From contig JACAXG010000007.1 of assembly GCA_018881555.1 (NCBI GenBank), positions 6,152,643 to 6,216,642 on the forward strand: DNA of 64,000 bases, read 5' to 3'. A program made the translations under genes and the position numbers. Position 1 is the first letter of the stretch. Each line of letters begins with the position of its first letter. The DNA is from Amblyornis subalaris (Eukaryota > Chordata > Aves > Passeriformes > Ptilonorhynchidae). Positions 1 to 12,320 of the stretch are shown one piece after another. The notes under the pieces were generated by a model. The model searched no databases. It worked only from the letters and a program-made list of their open reading frames with translations, and was not told where the DNA came from.

Positions 1-1464
1 ATAATACTTGAAGAGGGCTCCAGAGCAGCACTATAAAATTACACATTAATGGATTGGGGAAAGTGCACATTTAGGCAGCTGCCAGCCAAAAACGGGTTCC
101 AGGGCTGTAGTCCTTGTGCATATGGATGATGATACAGGTTTTTAAGTATATGATCAGTCTTTAATGATGTCATATAATAACAAGACCTTTCCTGGTGTAC
201 TGCCCTTGGTAGATTTGTGTACCACCCTACACCTGTGGGTAAGTAGACCAGATTAACATATTTTATAGGCAGAATTTCTTTTAATTCAAGTAAATGAAGG
301 TGCCACTCTGGAAAATTACTCTGTTCAAGAAAGGGAGTTACATTCTCTGTTAGTGTACACTGGCACTGGCTTTGATGGAGCTACAGCAATTTATATGCAT
401 TGAGGATCTGGTCCAAGCGATCATGTAATTAAAGACTGCAATGCAACTGCATCTCATTAGTATGACCGAGATAAAGCTTTAATTTAGTCACTACCTGCCT
501 TCTGAGCAAAATATCTGGGGTTTTAACATACTCTCACTGTTGGTCTTTACGTAATTTTCTATCTTAAGAGGAGTATGACTGAAAATGAGAAGATCCCATA
601 ATTTAAAGCACTTTAGAAAGACATGGCTGGAAGAATGCACATTGATCNCTGTCTCATTCACTATGCTCTGTGCAATATACAGGCTGCACACACAAGAATC
701 CATCCTCATTCCTCACTAATCTTCAGTAAATTATTGCCTTTACTTGTTTATTCATAGACAAAAAAAACCCCTGCCTTGCCCTCTGAACATTTAACAGTTT
801 CTGCTCCACTTACCAGACATCTCCAAATNCCTCATCATCAAATTATTTTGCTATACCTGCCACTCTAAATGACCTAAGAAGGTCAGGAGGACAGTGAAAA
901 TTGTAAGGAGTTTTTAAAGAAAAATGTCTTTTAAAAGACAACAGGTAACATNTGGCTTGAGAAAGTGAAGTCCATTTTTCTATTGCTCTAGATATTCTCT
1001 GAATCCCAAGAAGAAAAGCAGGAGCTTGTACTCTTGGTTCGAGTTTAACACTGTACTTTGGTGAAAGAATACTGATTTTGAATAATTATGGTGATAAAAG
1101 TGTAAAACGCATGCAGAACAAGGGCCAGGTGTTCTGACCCAAATGATGCATCTGAACAAACAGTAAATTAAACACCAGTAAGGACTGTATGTTGCAAAAT
1201 ACAACTGCTAAAATATAGCTCATTCTGAGATGTTATTAATGGCCCTCTTCTTAGCTGCTATCCATCTGAAGTATTGCAATGAAAAATTAGGGTATGCAAA
1301 AGATACAAAAAGTAATGAATCTGTAGGNTGAGGGTAAAAAACCAAAACTGTTGGAGAGATGGTTCTTATTTTCTTTATTTCTCTCAGTAGTCTTCANCCT
1401 GGTCTGCATGGAGCTGTCATGTGTGCATCCCTAGTCCCGAGCTTCATCTCATCCCCTAATCAGC
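1..1464. other. intergenic DNA without recognisable gene
   Basis: This stretch is AT-rich with frequent stops in all frames. No open frame exceeds 80 codons, and I see no splice-flanked exon, repeat family or RNA gene in it. Two short runs of A at about 760 and 915 and scattered single Ns are the only visible irregularities. Confidence 0.5.
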
Positions 1465-2190
1465 GAATCACAGAATGGTTTGGGTTGGAAGGGACCTTTT
1501 AAGGTCACCTAGTCCAGCCTAACCTCTTCAGTTAGGTCAGGTTGATCTAATTAATCCATCCAACATGACCTCGAATGTTTCCAGAGATGGGGCATCTGTC
1601 ACCTCTCTGGGCAACATGTTCTGGTGATTCACTACCCTCATAGTAAAAAACTTCCTTGTATCTAATCTAAATCNACTCTCTTTTAGTTCAAAACCAGTTT
1701 CCCTCGTCCTGTCACAACAGGCCCTGCTAAAAAGTCTGTCCTCATCTTTCTTATAAGCCNCCTTCAAGTATCAAAAGGCAGNAATNAGGTGTCCCAAGAG
1801 TCTCCTGCAGGGTGATCAAGCCCAATTCTCTCAGCCTTTCCTCACAGGAGAGGTGCTTCATCCCTCTGACCATCTTCATGGCCTCCTCTGGACTCTCTCC
1901 AACAGGTCCANGTCCTTGTTGTGCTGGGACCCCAGGGCTGGATGCAGTGTTCNGGGTGGGGTCTCACCAGAGCAGAGCAGAGGGGCAGAANCCCCTCCCT
2001 CCCCTGCTGCCCACAGTGCTCTGGATGCAGCCCAGGACACGTTTGGCTCTCTGGGCTGTGAGTGCCCATGGCCAGCTCATGTCCAGCCTCTCAGCCACCC
2101 ACCACCCCCAAGTCCTTCTCGCTGGGACTACTCTCCATCTGTTCATCCCCCAGCCTGGATTGATACCGGGGATTGACATCTCGATCCTTA
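1465..2190 (-). mobile_element. CR1 LINE, 5'-truncated copy (3' end of ORF2 plus 3' UTR)
   Basis: On the plus strand the piece begins with the antisense CR1 3' end (ACAGAATGGTTTGGGTTGG, then AGGGACC) and runs into the antisense C-terminal part of the CR1 reverse transcriptase frame. On the minus strand the frames can still be read as CR1-like protein, for example NPRYQSRLGDE followed by KDLGVV near 2100-2185, then LDMSWPWAL, and RKFFTMRVV near 1640. The frame is broken by shifts and Ns, so the copy is dead. At about 725 bp it is the longest CR1 in the window. Similarity to the CR1 consensus stops near 2190, which I take as the 5' truncation point. A CpG-dense patch begins exactly there. CR1 is a non-LTR retrotransposon that inserts by target-primed reverse transcription, usually with strong 5' truncation. 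Confidence 0.93.
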
Positions 2191-2500
2191 CAATAAATGC
2201 CGGTTTCACCTTTCGTGCTGAGACCCACCCGCAGCAGCGCGAAGCACCCCAGAACAGCAAGAATACCGATTCCTTCCACAAAATAAAAAAAGAAGCAAAT
2301 CCCCATCGCAGCGACATTTTGCGGGCGCACCCAGGCATGGCTGGAGGAGCTGGAATTCGCAGCTGGGCTGATACTGTCATCTAGTGGGGATCGCTGGGAG
2401 GACGAAACGAGGGAGGCAGGGAACAGCAGCTGTGGTGAATGCAGCACCTTACCAATTCCCTAACACGCCTGCAATTCGACTGGAACCGCGGGGAAAAGGG
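2191..2500. other. CpG-dense patch of about 300 bp beside a CR1
   Basis: I count about 19 CpG dinucleotides between 2191 and 2495, while neighbouring kilobases have only a few each. The patch contains GCAGCGCGAAGC, TTTTGCGGGCGCACCC and AACCGCGGGG. A sequence close to a CTCF core is at 2375-2387: read on the minus strand it is CCACTAGATGACA, against the known CCASYAGRKGGC pattern with one mismatch. No coding similarity or core promoter is evident. It could be a small unmethylated regulatory element, the remnant of a GC-rich mobile element, or a recent insertion not yet depleted of CpG. Confidence 0.4.
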
Positions 2501-5047
2501 CAAAAAGTAGGTAACAGATTAGCAGCCTCACGGTGTCTGCTCCTTTGCAGGGAGGTCCCCAACTCAGCAGGAAGACTTGCTGGAAAATATTTTCTTTGAG
2601 CAAAAAACAAGTCAGGACTCTTTAAAAGCAGGCAGGAGCCTGTCATCCACAGGGAGCAAAGGATGATCCGTGCTCTGTGCCTGGACTATGAGAAACAGCC
2701 CCACGTCTGCAAACAAAACTCGGTATTTCTTACTGTCAGGGCTCTCCCTAAAATTCTGAAATGTTATTGCTACAATTGCAAGTGAAAACAATATAGAATC
2801 ACTTTATTCGTGTGAAATCTGATTTTTTTNAAAAATATAAATAATTAAAAACAGTTTGTTTGTTTTTTCTTTTTCCTGAAGTTCTGTTCAGCTTCAGGAG
2901 GATTCCTGTTCTGCAAGAAATATCTTCACGCTCCCCACTCCCTCCCAACATTAGGAGTTACTACATGAGGAGAAGATATTTTTATAGACAAAATACGCAA
3001 AATATTATCCTGATGGGGACCTTCTTTCTCGGAAGCCTGTGTATAACCGGCCACTACAAGCCATAAATGCAGGAAAATTATGTTGCCCCTCACAGTGGTA
3101 TAGGATAATGAAAGTTTTGAAACTAGAAAAACGTGATACAGGTATATAAGTGTCCCGGGAGTCTGAAGACATCATAAACTACTCATGCTTTTCTCTTTTT
3201 ACTATCAGAACCCCATAATGCCTACACAGTCGTTTATCACCAGTTTTTCCTTAGTTGGTTCTTTACATGTAATGGATACAAATAACTCTTATAGATGGTG
3301 CTGTAATATTCAGCTATGTAGTACCAATAACCAAGAAAGTCTGATTTTATTTCTTCTTCAGGGGAACTGTTTTTTTAATCCAGGTTACTCTTCGGCACAC
3401 ATGAATGAGCTGTCACTACTCCTTTCAACAAACAAAAAATTTAAACTAAACCAAATAGCTACTAAAATAAAGTCAGAAGGATTTCCCCCTGACAAGATGA
3501 TTAATATTCCGAAGAACCCAGTTCTACATATGTACAGGAATTTTACAGCCATTCAACGATGTAAGTGTAAAAACCACTGCAAAAAGAAAGTCCAAAGAAA
3601 CTTTGTATCTATCTGCTTATCAGATTTCCAAACATTTTTGCCTCTTTTATGCTGTTGTCTTATCTTTTTCTGGCTATTATTTTGCTGTTGTTTCTGTATT
3701 TGGCTATTGTCTCTCAAGCATCTCATGTTTATTTTCCAGAGCATATTTTCAGTCCGGGATAACATATGCAACTTATATTTAGGTCTTTTGATACCGATTC
3801 TTGCTTCGGTTTTGGGGTTTTATTATCTTGCTTCCTCAATGGCTTCTTTACAGCATTATGTTTCAAAACATGCCAGAATCTCACTTTTACAAGTATATAA
3901 TCTTGTTTGCATTTATATGGGTGCATGAGCTCAATGCAATATTTTTCATTCTTCCATTCCAGGAGAACTAAAAAGCTTTTGGTTTCAGAGTTTTGGGTTG
4001 CTTTCACAGACGTTTACGTAAAACATTCCTCCAAGTCTAATCTGAATGCGATATCCTTGAATTTTATTGTTCACAAGCACATAAAGGATCTGACCCTAGC
4101 GAAACTCTTATCTGAACCTGAGTTTATTCTGAATTCAGATCACCTCTATCCAAACTTCTTTTCTTTATTTTTTGCAGATATAGAATTTTAAACCAAGTGA
4201 AATTCGACTTGCATTCCACCTAACATCGGTTCAGTCGTCTGAAATGTTTGGGAAGCCCTTACAAAGGCAGAACAAGCACAACTTCACTTACACCTGTAAG
4301 CCGTAAGGTAACTCAAACACCAGGCAAAAATAAGTCCCACGGCTCTGAAACATTTCACAGTTCAAGCATGAAGCACCACAGCTGAAGCACCACTTCGATT
4401 TACATGCTTCCATTTGCCTGCAAACAGATCACATTGCTTTCCTTTTAAACCCACCCAGGAGCGGGAATACGGACATGTTAACCCTAAGGGCCTGGAATTC
4501 CTGCTTATGAAAATCGGGTGATATCAGTGGAATTGGTTAATTTACTCCATTTAACAATCTGGCCCTCTGGCATTTTCCATCAAATACAGCTAGAGCAGCA
4601 GTTGAGTAGCTAAGCATAAACTAACAGATAGCGAACATGAGCAAGACAGTTGCACATTTTGTAATTGGGAAAGTAAGAAATAGATTTTTCCAGATGAGAC
4701 TTAGCTCTTTGTATAGCACCAAAAGCACCTTCACCTAAAATTTAGATGCTGAAAATACTGAGTTATAANTTGTCTTAACACACAGAACTATTGCAGGCTG
4801 GATACACACAGACCCACCCCCAGAGCTTGTGCCGTGGCAAATCTCCTGGAGTGTTCACCAGCAGGTGTTTCCCTCATCACCCAGGGATATGCTGAATTTC
4901 TCCTGCTGAAGTGGCTCTGCTTGCAAAAACTGATTCAATAAGGAACCCCAGCTCAGGGAGACAGCACCTCTCTCTCTTTCTCAGTAGCTGTAGAAACCAA
5001 AATCCCCCCAAGCCCTCAGAGAGCTGGGAGTGACACTGGTGACCTCT
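2501..5047. other. intergenic DNA with one long AT-rich open frame
   Basis: No known gene is recognised. The plus-strand frame 3185-3928 (247 codons) is the longest in the window. It has two hydrophobic stretches, one cysteine- and phenylalanine-rich near residues 157-180 and one near 197-222. It starts in AT-rich DNA, has no recognisable domain, and a second overlapping frame (3907-4191) follows in another phase. It reads more like a chance absence of stops in T-rich DNA than a gene. The rest (4200-5047) is unremarkable single-copy-looking sequence. Confidence 0.4.
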
Positions 5048-5463
5048 CCAAGTGAGTCCAGAGGAGGGCCAGGATTATGATCAGAGACCTGGAGCACCTG
5101 TCCTATGAAGACAGGTGGAGAGAGCTGGAGTTGTTCTTCTGGAGAAGAAAAGGCACCAGGGAGACCTTACAGCAGCTTCCAGTACCTAAAGGGACCTACA
5201 AGAGAGCTGGAGAGGGATGTTTCACATGGGCAGGAAGTGAAAAAAAAAAGGGGGAGTCGCTTCAAACTGAAAGAGGGCAGGTTTAGATTAGGTATTAGAA
5301 AGAAATTGTTCATTGCGAGGGTGCTGAGGCACTGGAACAGGTTGCTCAGAGAAGTTGTGGCTGCCCCATCCCCCAAAAGTGTTCAAGGCCAGCTTGGATG
5401 GGGGTTTGAGCCACCTGGTCTGGTGGAAGGTGTCCCTGCCATTCTGCAATTCTTTGATTCATT
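5048..5463 (+). mobile_element. CR1 LINE 3' fragment, sense on plus strand
   Basis: In plus orientation the frame from about 5077 reads as the end of the CR1 ORF2 (IRDLEHLSYEDRWRELE, later FRLGIRKKLF, then RHWNRLLREVV). It is followed by the CR1 3' UTR (GTTCAAGGCCAGCTTGGATG) and a degraded terminal repeat near 5441-5462 (ATTCTGCAATTCTTTGATTC). A purine run at 5239-5253 has disturbed the frame. This is one of only two CR1 pieces in the window with this orientation. Confidence 0.93.
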
Positions 5464-8063
5464 GGACTTTTCTGTTTGTTTGCTCGTTCAGAGCAGGGAG
5501 GGGCTGGCCAGCTTTCACAGCTGTGCACCCTGAACACACACAGAGACCTTTCCCTCTCTCATTTCCGAGCAAGGCATCCAAACCTTTCTCCTCCTTTCTG
5601 CTGGCCAGGCTAAACAACTTCCTACTCAGCATGCTGCTTTTCACAAGCCCCAGTCTTAGCCCTTTTAGACGTATTTCCAAGTCCNGGTGGTGCTATTCAA
5701 GGCAACACAGGTATCAGAAAGGCTCTGGCTGTGTTAGCACAGCACCCACTGATAACCAGGCTGGGCAGTGTGTGCACAGGGAGGCTGCTGATCCAACACA
5801 GCTGTGCTCCCTCTGGTGCTCTCTCCAGCCATCCGAGCAATGCAAACTGGCTCTCCCTCTGCATCATCTCTGCATTGCAGCTCTATGCCCACTTGAGAAT
5901 CTAATCTTAGTTTTTTCGATGGCTAGAATAGGTTTATTTGCCTCCTGGTGAAGCACTAAGTTAACTGGGATTTTTGTTCTTTTCTGGGGATCTGAATCTG
6001 GATGTAAAAATCTTTCTCATACTCCTATCACCCCTAAAATTCTTTCCACATATCTGTCTGTCTCTGCTCCAACGATTACACCAAAATAACATGGTCATTT
6101 CCCAAATGCCAGCCGCTGCCATCTTCTCAGCAGGAAAAAAGGGATCTTTGATCTCCGCTAATTATTCATCCTGCCCCACACCTACCACTACTGTTAAAAA
6201 ACATAACACATAGGAGGTAGATTGTGCTATATTTCATGAACATTCGCTGCTGGCGCTAGGGGACATACCCATCTGTTATTTGCTCTCAGCTTTGCTTACT
6301 GATAAAACAGGAAAGACAGCTTGCTGATGGGCTTTTTGAGGCAAAAGGCTCCACTCTTTTTTTTTCAATTAAAGTCTATAAATTATTTTTTTAGTAGACA
6401 GCATGCAGCCTACCTCAAATCAAAATTACTTCTGCTAAATTAAAACTAAATACTCTGTACATTTTTTTTTTTTTTAAATCACATGACTTTGAGTGATGGA
6501 ACCTTGCAGCAGCGTGACTTTCTTTAAATGGTATTGGACTTTCTCCCAGCACAATCTGCCTTTCTGTTACCTGGATTTCAAACATATGCTCTAGTGTGTT
6601 TTTCAGCTGTGTTATCATAGAAGAATCTGTGAGGNGGTTAGTCTCTTCTGGCTCAGGGCCCCAAGGAGGGAATCAAGGGCAGAGGGCAGACAGGAGAATC
6701 CAATAGTCTGTAGGATGGAGGCTTTCAGTGGTTCTCTCTGCTCATTTTTATGGCCATCACAGATCCCAAGAACTTCCCAGTACCGAAGACAGACAGCCTG
6801 CAACACGCCGGGAGTGAGTCATGATCCACTGGCAGGAGACATGATGTTCCTTATAAATTCTCGCCAGGCTGAACAAAGACACCGGGCATATGTCAGGAAC
6901 TCCTCTGGTTTATCGTACAGCACACTTCAACACGTTCTCAACCCCCACCACAAACCCCTCAGAGGTGCTGACTCACAAGCCACAATACACCTCCAATACA
7001 TCTCAACAGGGATGTTTTTCACCTCCAAGAACATGCAAAAGCACAGCTTTTGTATAGGTGAATTGAGCTTTCAGAGTGTGAATCTGTCCCTCCTTTCTGT
7101 CACCCAGAGCAACTGCCAAGCCCCATCTACCAGTGCATCAGCTCAGATTTAATCCAAAACTATTAAAAGTCCCTCTAGAAGGTTTCCAGTTTTTTCCAGA
7201 GACACAAAACCTGGCAGCAGCTCATCTAACACACCACACCTGTGCCACCCTTCGTGCCCCATCCGTGGACCTCTGGCCAGCACTGGGGTTCCCTTCATTC
7301 AGCACAGGAACACTTGGCAGTGACGTCTCTGAGGAACAGAACTACCCAGCGTAAAGGGACACCAGTGACAGGTGACACACAGTTTCTCTGGAAATATACA
7401 TCTCAAAGCAACATTTAAGGCTTTTTGAAGGAAAAGACTTAGATGCGGTATCCAATGAAGTGCAACAGTTAACAGCATCCTGTCTGCGCTTCTCACGATA
7501 TCTGGACACAAGTCATTGTTCTGGCAAGGTCATTTCTACTGCTTGAACCATTTAAACCTCTTAAGGAGAAAAAAATAGATTGCCTGCTAGCATAGAAAAT
7601 TCAGCTGTAGGTTCAAAGTACCTGTATAGCTCAGAGTAAATAACCTTGTAACTTTGGGACAAATTTGCTGACAAACATCTCTGCACAACCATTGTCATTT
7701 TGGTAAGTGTGATCAACATACAGGATGCCTATAATGGAATCCTATGGATGTGCAACCTCAACATATGAAATAACCAAACAAGACCAGAAAACTTCCCCTG
7801 TTCTTCTTCCATACATATTTTCCCATTGTCCACAGCAACCTACAACGTGGGAGTAAAATCTGAGCAGGAGTGTTGACTGGTGAATTCCTCCTGCTTTGGG
7901 AGGCTGGAGATCTTACTGAGCTGAGTCACTGTGCCACAGGCAACATCTTNAAATATCCTATGAAAACACTCAGCAAAGAACATCAATGCTCCCTGGTTGT
8001 ATTGCTTTTCTATCTTTCCCATACCGAAAAGCCTTCAGAGAAGGCTGATGAATGCTATCGTAC
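5464..8063. other. intergenic DNA without recognisable gene
   Basis: I see no exon with splice borders, no RNA gene and no identifiable repeat family. Short frames near 5355-5951 (plus) and 6715-7152 (plus) have no recognisable domains and are taken as chance. Poly(T) runs occur near 6356 and 6463. Confidence 0.45.
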
Positions 8064-8233
8064 TGTCATGACTTAACCTCAGCCAGCAACTAAGTACCAT
8101 GCAGATGCTCACTTATTCCCTCTCCCCCACTGTGGGACAGGGAGGAGAATCAGACAAAGAGTAAAAAGCTCATGGGTTGAGCTCTACCAGCTGCTAAGAT
8201 GAACATGAACTCTATCCCAAGCAGGAACCAGTA
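8064..8233 (-). mobile_element. solo ERVL-type LTR with internal deletion
   Basis: The left end TGTCATGACTTAACCTCAGC and the following purine-rich block (8130-8180, ending CATGGGTTGAG) match the antisense 3' end of an avian ERVL LTR that I know from neoavian genomes. The right end, ACCAGCTGCTAAGATGAACA followed by CTCTATCCCA, matches the antisense 5' end of the same LTR. Full copies are several hundred bases long. Here both ends are joined within about 170 bp near 8180-8187, so the middle, including the promoter region, is missing. The sense strand of the LTR would be minus. No gag, pol or env sequence flanks it, so it is a relic left by LTR-LTR recombination plus a deletion. Confidence 0.8.
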
Positions 8234-11200
8234 GACTTACTAACGCCAGGTGAGTGTTTTGAGCTTCTTGAAGAAAAGCGTGGCTGAAGTGCAAGTCTCA
8301 CAAGCAGCAAGAGGTTTGGGCCACAGGAGGTTGGCCAGCAGAGGAGCTGAACAAGCACAGCCCAGGCAGCTGGAGTCTGCCAAGGTGCTTTGCTGTTCTT
8401 CATGGAGAGACAGGCATCACAGCTGCAGTATGCAACTTCACCTGGTTGATGCTTAAAAAGTTAAATTTAAGCTGGAAAGCAATTGAAGGCAAATGCCACA
8501 CCAGGTGCAATCAGCCCCTTGTGTGCCTCTGGCTACAGGACTTGGTCTGCCTGAACACACTGTTCCAATGGGTCAGCTGGGGGATACATTGGTATGCACA
8601 AAGTCAGGGTAACCTCTCAGTGCAAAAATCCCAACTGTGTTGCTGCTTTGCCTGCAGCAATCATTGTTATCTCCTCTGTAAGCATATCTGTCATTGTTGC
8701 AGCTGAACATAATTACATAGCAATTTGTCCACACTCTGGAAAAAATGTGTAGTTTGCAATGGTGTGACCTCACTGTCACGGAGCGCCTTGGCTCCACTGT
8801 TCTCCTCCGTACAGCATGTTTGTCACATGTTTGGGTTTTTCCCTTCCTCTTGTGCAGAATAAACCAAACAGCACATAACAAAACCTGTGCCAGGTCTCCC
8901 TTCCTACTCCAGGCAATGGGGAGCCTCCTCTGGGGAGTGTTTGTGTCCACGGTTCCTCTCCCTGGAGGCAGAAAGGGCCACCTCTCTCTCGCAGTCCTGC
9001 AGCATTTCCAAGGCACTGGAACAGAAAAAGGGCTTTGGTAGCATTTGGTCATGTTGGTCATGTGGAAAGGGCAACCTCCTCTGCCCTTTCCCTTGAGTAA
9101 GAAAGTTAACAAAGGAGGAAAGTCATGCACGATAGGAGCGGGAAAATGTTGACAAAAAGTAGGCAGGAATACCTACGCTTGTGCATTATTTACAGTAGGT
9201 TAACAAACGTTAGGCTTTCATCTCTGGTCATCTAATACATGCCATCTTGAAATACATCTATATGCATGTCTGTGTACACATATGTGTATAACCTGCTAAA
9301 ATTAGTTACATTTTTAGCCTGGTTTTATGCCAAGATCCATCTAGGAGGAATAATAGGGATTTTATGGGTAGTCTGAACTTTTCATTTCTTCCTTTCAAAC
9401 AAGGTCTATGGTTTATTTATCCATTTCCCTTCAAGTGTGAACACATTCTGTCATTCATTATCGTATGAACTTCCTCAGGGGCTATATAATGCAATTGGAC
9501 CCCCTTCTAGGCCTGGAGATACTGTGCTATCCAAGCATCGTCTCATACATAACACATTCATTTAATTCCCTGCAGTACACTCACTTCTTGCCCTTCTTTG
9601 CACTTCCTACAGTATTTAAATACCATCTTCANACTATTGTTATGAGACCAGCCCACAAAACAGCACACAGGAATTAGCCCAGTTTTTGGAGATGTTGTAG
9701 AGATGACTTTTCTTTGACTCATAACAGTGTTTTTCATGGTCTTCTGGCAGCTCAGTCCTTTGAGAAAAGGAGGCTCAAAACCAAGCCATTTCTGAAAGAG
9801 AGCTACAGATTGTTGCTTTCTCCAGTGCATTTCAGTCATTTTCAGGGCTTTACTGCGCATCCTGGGTCATATGATTTCCTTTTGCTCAAGCGTGTCAGCA
9901 GCATCTCAGCTCTGTTCTGGTAGTGTTACGCTCAGCATACAAACAGTGCAGGCAACGAATTTCAAAACAGAAATGCTGGGAGCTAAAGAGAATATTCCTA
10001 GCTTTTGAAGTGTTGTCACAAAGTGCTAAAACCTTGAACACCTACCAGAAAGAATGAAACATCTGCTTAGGAAAGGAGGGTTATAACTTAAAACAGCAAG
10101 AGTTTCTATTGTAAAAAAACCCAAGCCAAAACAAAATGAAAATAATCAGGGAAAAAAAAAAACCCTGAGGGAACAAAATATCAATCCCTCCTCAAGCAAC
10201 CCTCTGGAGGAATCAGCTGTCTCCTTACAAGAGATACCACTTAGGAGTGAAACATTCTCTGCTTTTCTTTCTCAAATGAATTTTGTGCTCACTAAAAGCA
10301 TGAGCGTGTGATTACATTACGCTTCTTACACTCACCAGTGCCTAACTGTGCTCAATCCACTTCCAAACCCTGTCAAGTTTACCTGTTTTCTCTATTGTTA
10401 AACAGACCAGTTTGTGCAGTTCCTTTGCTCTGCTCAATAACGAGCAGACTGGTGTGTGTCACTCCAGCACTGCCATTAACAGCGGGTTGGAATGAGACCA
10501 TGCCTTGCTGGAGCAAAGCCAGGCCAGAGAAGTGTCTTAAGAAATGCCAAAGCTTTTCTGAGAGAACGACCCAAACAAAACAAGCCGGGAAAATTCCAGA
10601 AAAAATATGTTTTCACTGAAATGTATCGGGTTTCTCAAACGTCCAATATTCTTTTTTGTTAATTTAGTATTAGTTATTTTAAGCATGCTGATTTTGGCGA
10701 GAGGAGNGCCAAAAAGTATGACTGGTTTTTAGCCAGATGGAGCAACCCTCAGGAACCCTGAGTCTGTCCTGAAAATGTCTTTGCTGCTGAGAGCCCAGCA
10801 ATTATTCTATGAGTCATAGCCCAGGAGTAGAAACCACTTGCAGGCTGCCACATGTAAGAAGCTACATGAGTTTCTCAAGAAGTTTTTTTTTCACCAGTTT
10901 TCCCTAGGTTTTTTTTTTTTTTGGTCACAAGTTTACCACACATACTTATTTTTCTTCCAAAAATTAAAAATAAGAAAATAAATACCTCCAAAGCTCCAGG
11001 GCTTCTGAATACCTCAAGACTGTGAAAATAAACCTCTGCTTTCCACTCATTCTGCTCTCCAATACTGACTTCTCCAGAGAGCTCATAGTAAGTATGAAAT
11101 GTAGGTCTACACAATGCAACACTCAGGGTGAGCATATACTTTAAAACGAAATTGCTTTGGTGTCCCTGCAAGCAGAAGAAAACCATGGTAGGAATTGTGC

Positions 11201-12036
11201 AATGTTGCCCAGTCTTAGGTATTTCTCACATTTGTTTCTATTTTGGTGGAATACACCATATTTCAAATATCTCACTGGAATCATCAGCAACACCATACAG
11301 CCTCGTATTAAAAGCAGTAGGCTCCTTGGAGAGTTAGCTTGGATTAAGTGCTGGGTTTAATGGTCTAGCTAGTGTGGTTTTCTGAATAATCTGAGTGCCA
11401 TTAAAAGGCGCCNCGTGTGAGACAACGTGAAGATCCAAACCAGATGAATCAGTGCTACATCTGCAAAACGAGTATAGTGTCGAACTCTGGTCCTCAGCTA
11501 CTGCAGTGCAGAGCAACTGCAGAGATGACTTATTGAGGCAATTCCTCTGTATTAATTTAGATGACATACTCTCCCCTTCAAAAATAACTTAGGCATTCTT
11601 CTGCNCACGCCGCCAAGTACGTTGTGCTGAGTCAGCTCCTAGCAGGCTNTTGATTTCAATGCCATAAATTTCAACAGCTGGTGATAAAATATATACTTGT
11701 TCTTGCTGAGAAGTTTAAGTTCTACGTATCTCCAAACCTGAAGCTGGGTTTGGTCATTACAGTGATGCCTGGGGGTAAAAGTAATTAATTGTTCCNGACC
11801 AAAATTTTTCCATGAAAACAATTCAACATTTGCATAGATAAATTCACATGAGTCTGTGTTAAAAAAAAAAAGGTTTTAGACAAGCCAAAAANTCAAGAGA
11901 TGTGAAAATCTGCCTTATATTTGGCGTGAGGGGGTGATACTGACAGGCGTACTTAAAAATAAAATTATGATCTCTTTCTGTTTTAAAATCCAGATTTACC
12001 TTGACTATTCCATCAGCAGTAGAACCTTTTTAAGAC
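8234..12036. other. intergenic DNA without recognisable gene
   Basis: There is a minus-strand open frame of 185 codons at 8573-9130, but its product is basic and cysteine-rich with no recognisable domain. The plus-strand frames in the same interval are equally featureless, so I do not call a gene. Short TATG/CATA alternation occurs at about 9255-9290, and A-rich runs near 10125-10165 and 10885-10925. No RNA gene or clear repeat family was seen. Confidence 0.45.
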
Positions 12037-12320
12037 AATCATAGAATCACTTCCGTTGAAAAAGACTTCTAAAACCATGAGTCCAACTGTTAACCTGCTA
12101 TCGCTGCTATCACAAAACCTTGTCNTCAAGTGCCCCATCTACACACCTTTTAAATATCTCCAGGGATGGTGGCTCAATCACTTTCCTGGGCAGCCTATTC
12201 CAATGCTTGACAACCCTTTCCATGAAGAATTTTTTCCTAATATCCAACCTAAACCTGCCCTGGTGCAACTTGAGGCCATTTCCTCTTGTTCTGTTGCTTG
12301 TGACTTGGGAGAAGGTCACT
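12037..12320 (-). mobile_element. CR1 LINE 3' fragment
   Basis: Antisense CR1 3' end on the plus strand: AATCATAGAATCAC at the left, then the block GGGCAGCCTATTCCAATGCT and CAACTTGAGGCCATTTCCTC. The last block is typical of a different CR1 subfamily from the copy at 1465. On the minus strand the remains of the reverse transcriptase C-terminus read [20 protein letters not shown]. It is truncated at both the 5' side and internally. Confidence 0.9.

Noticed and set aside
1812..2384. 190-codon plus-strand open frame
   Set aside because: Mostly antisense of a CR1 retrotransposon plus the adjoining CpG-rich patch, so not a host gene.
5105..5533. 142-codon plus-strand open frame
   Set aside because: This is the end of a CR1 ORF2 read out of its original frame through the 3' UTR. 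It is a dead retrotransposon.
8573..9130. 185-codon minus-strand open frame
   Set aside because: Basic, cysteine-rich product without recognisable domain, overlapping equally good frames on the plus strand. No splice or promoter context.
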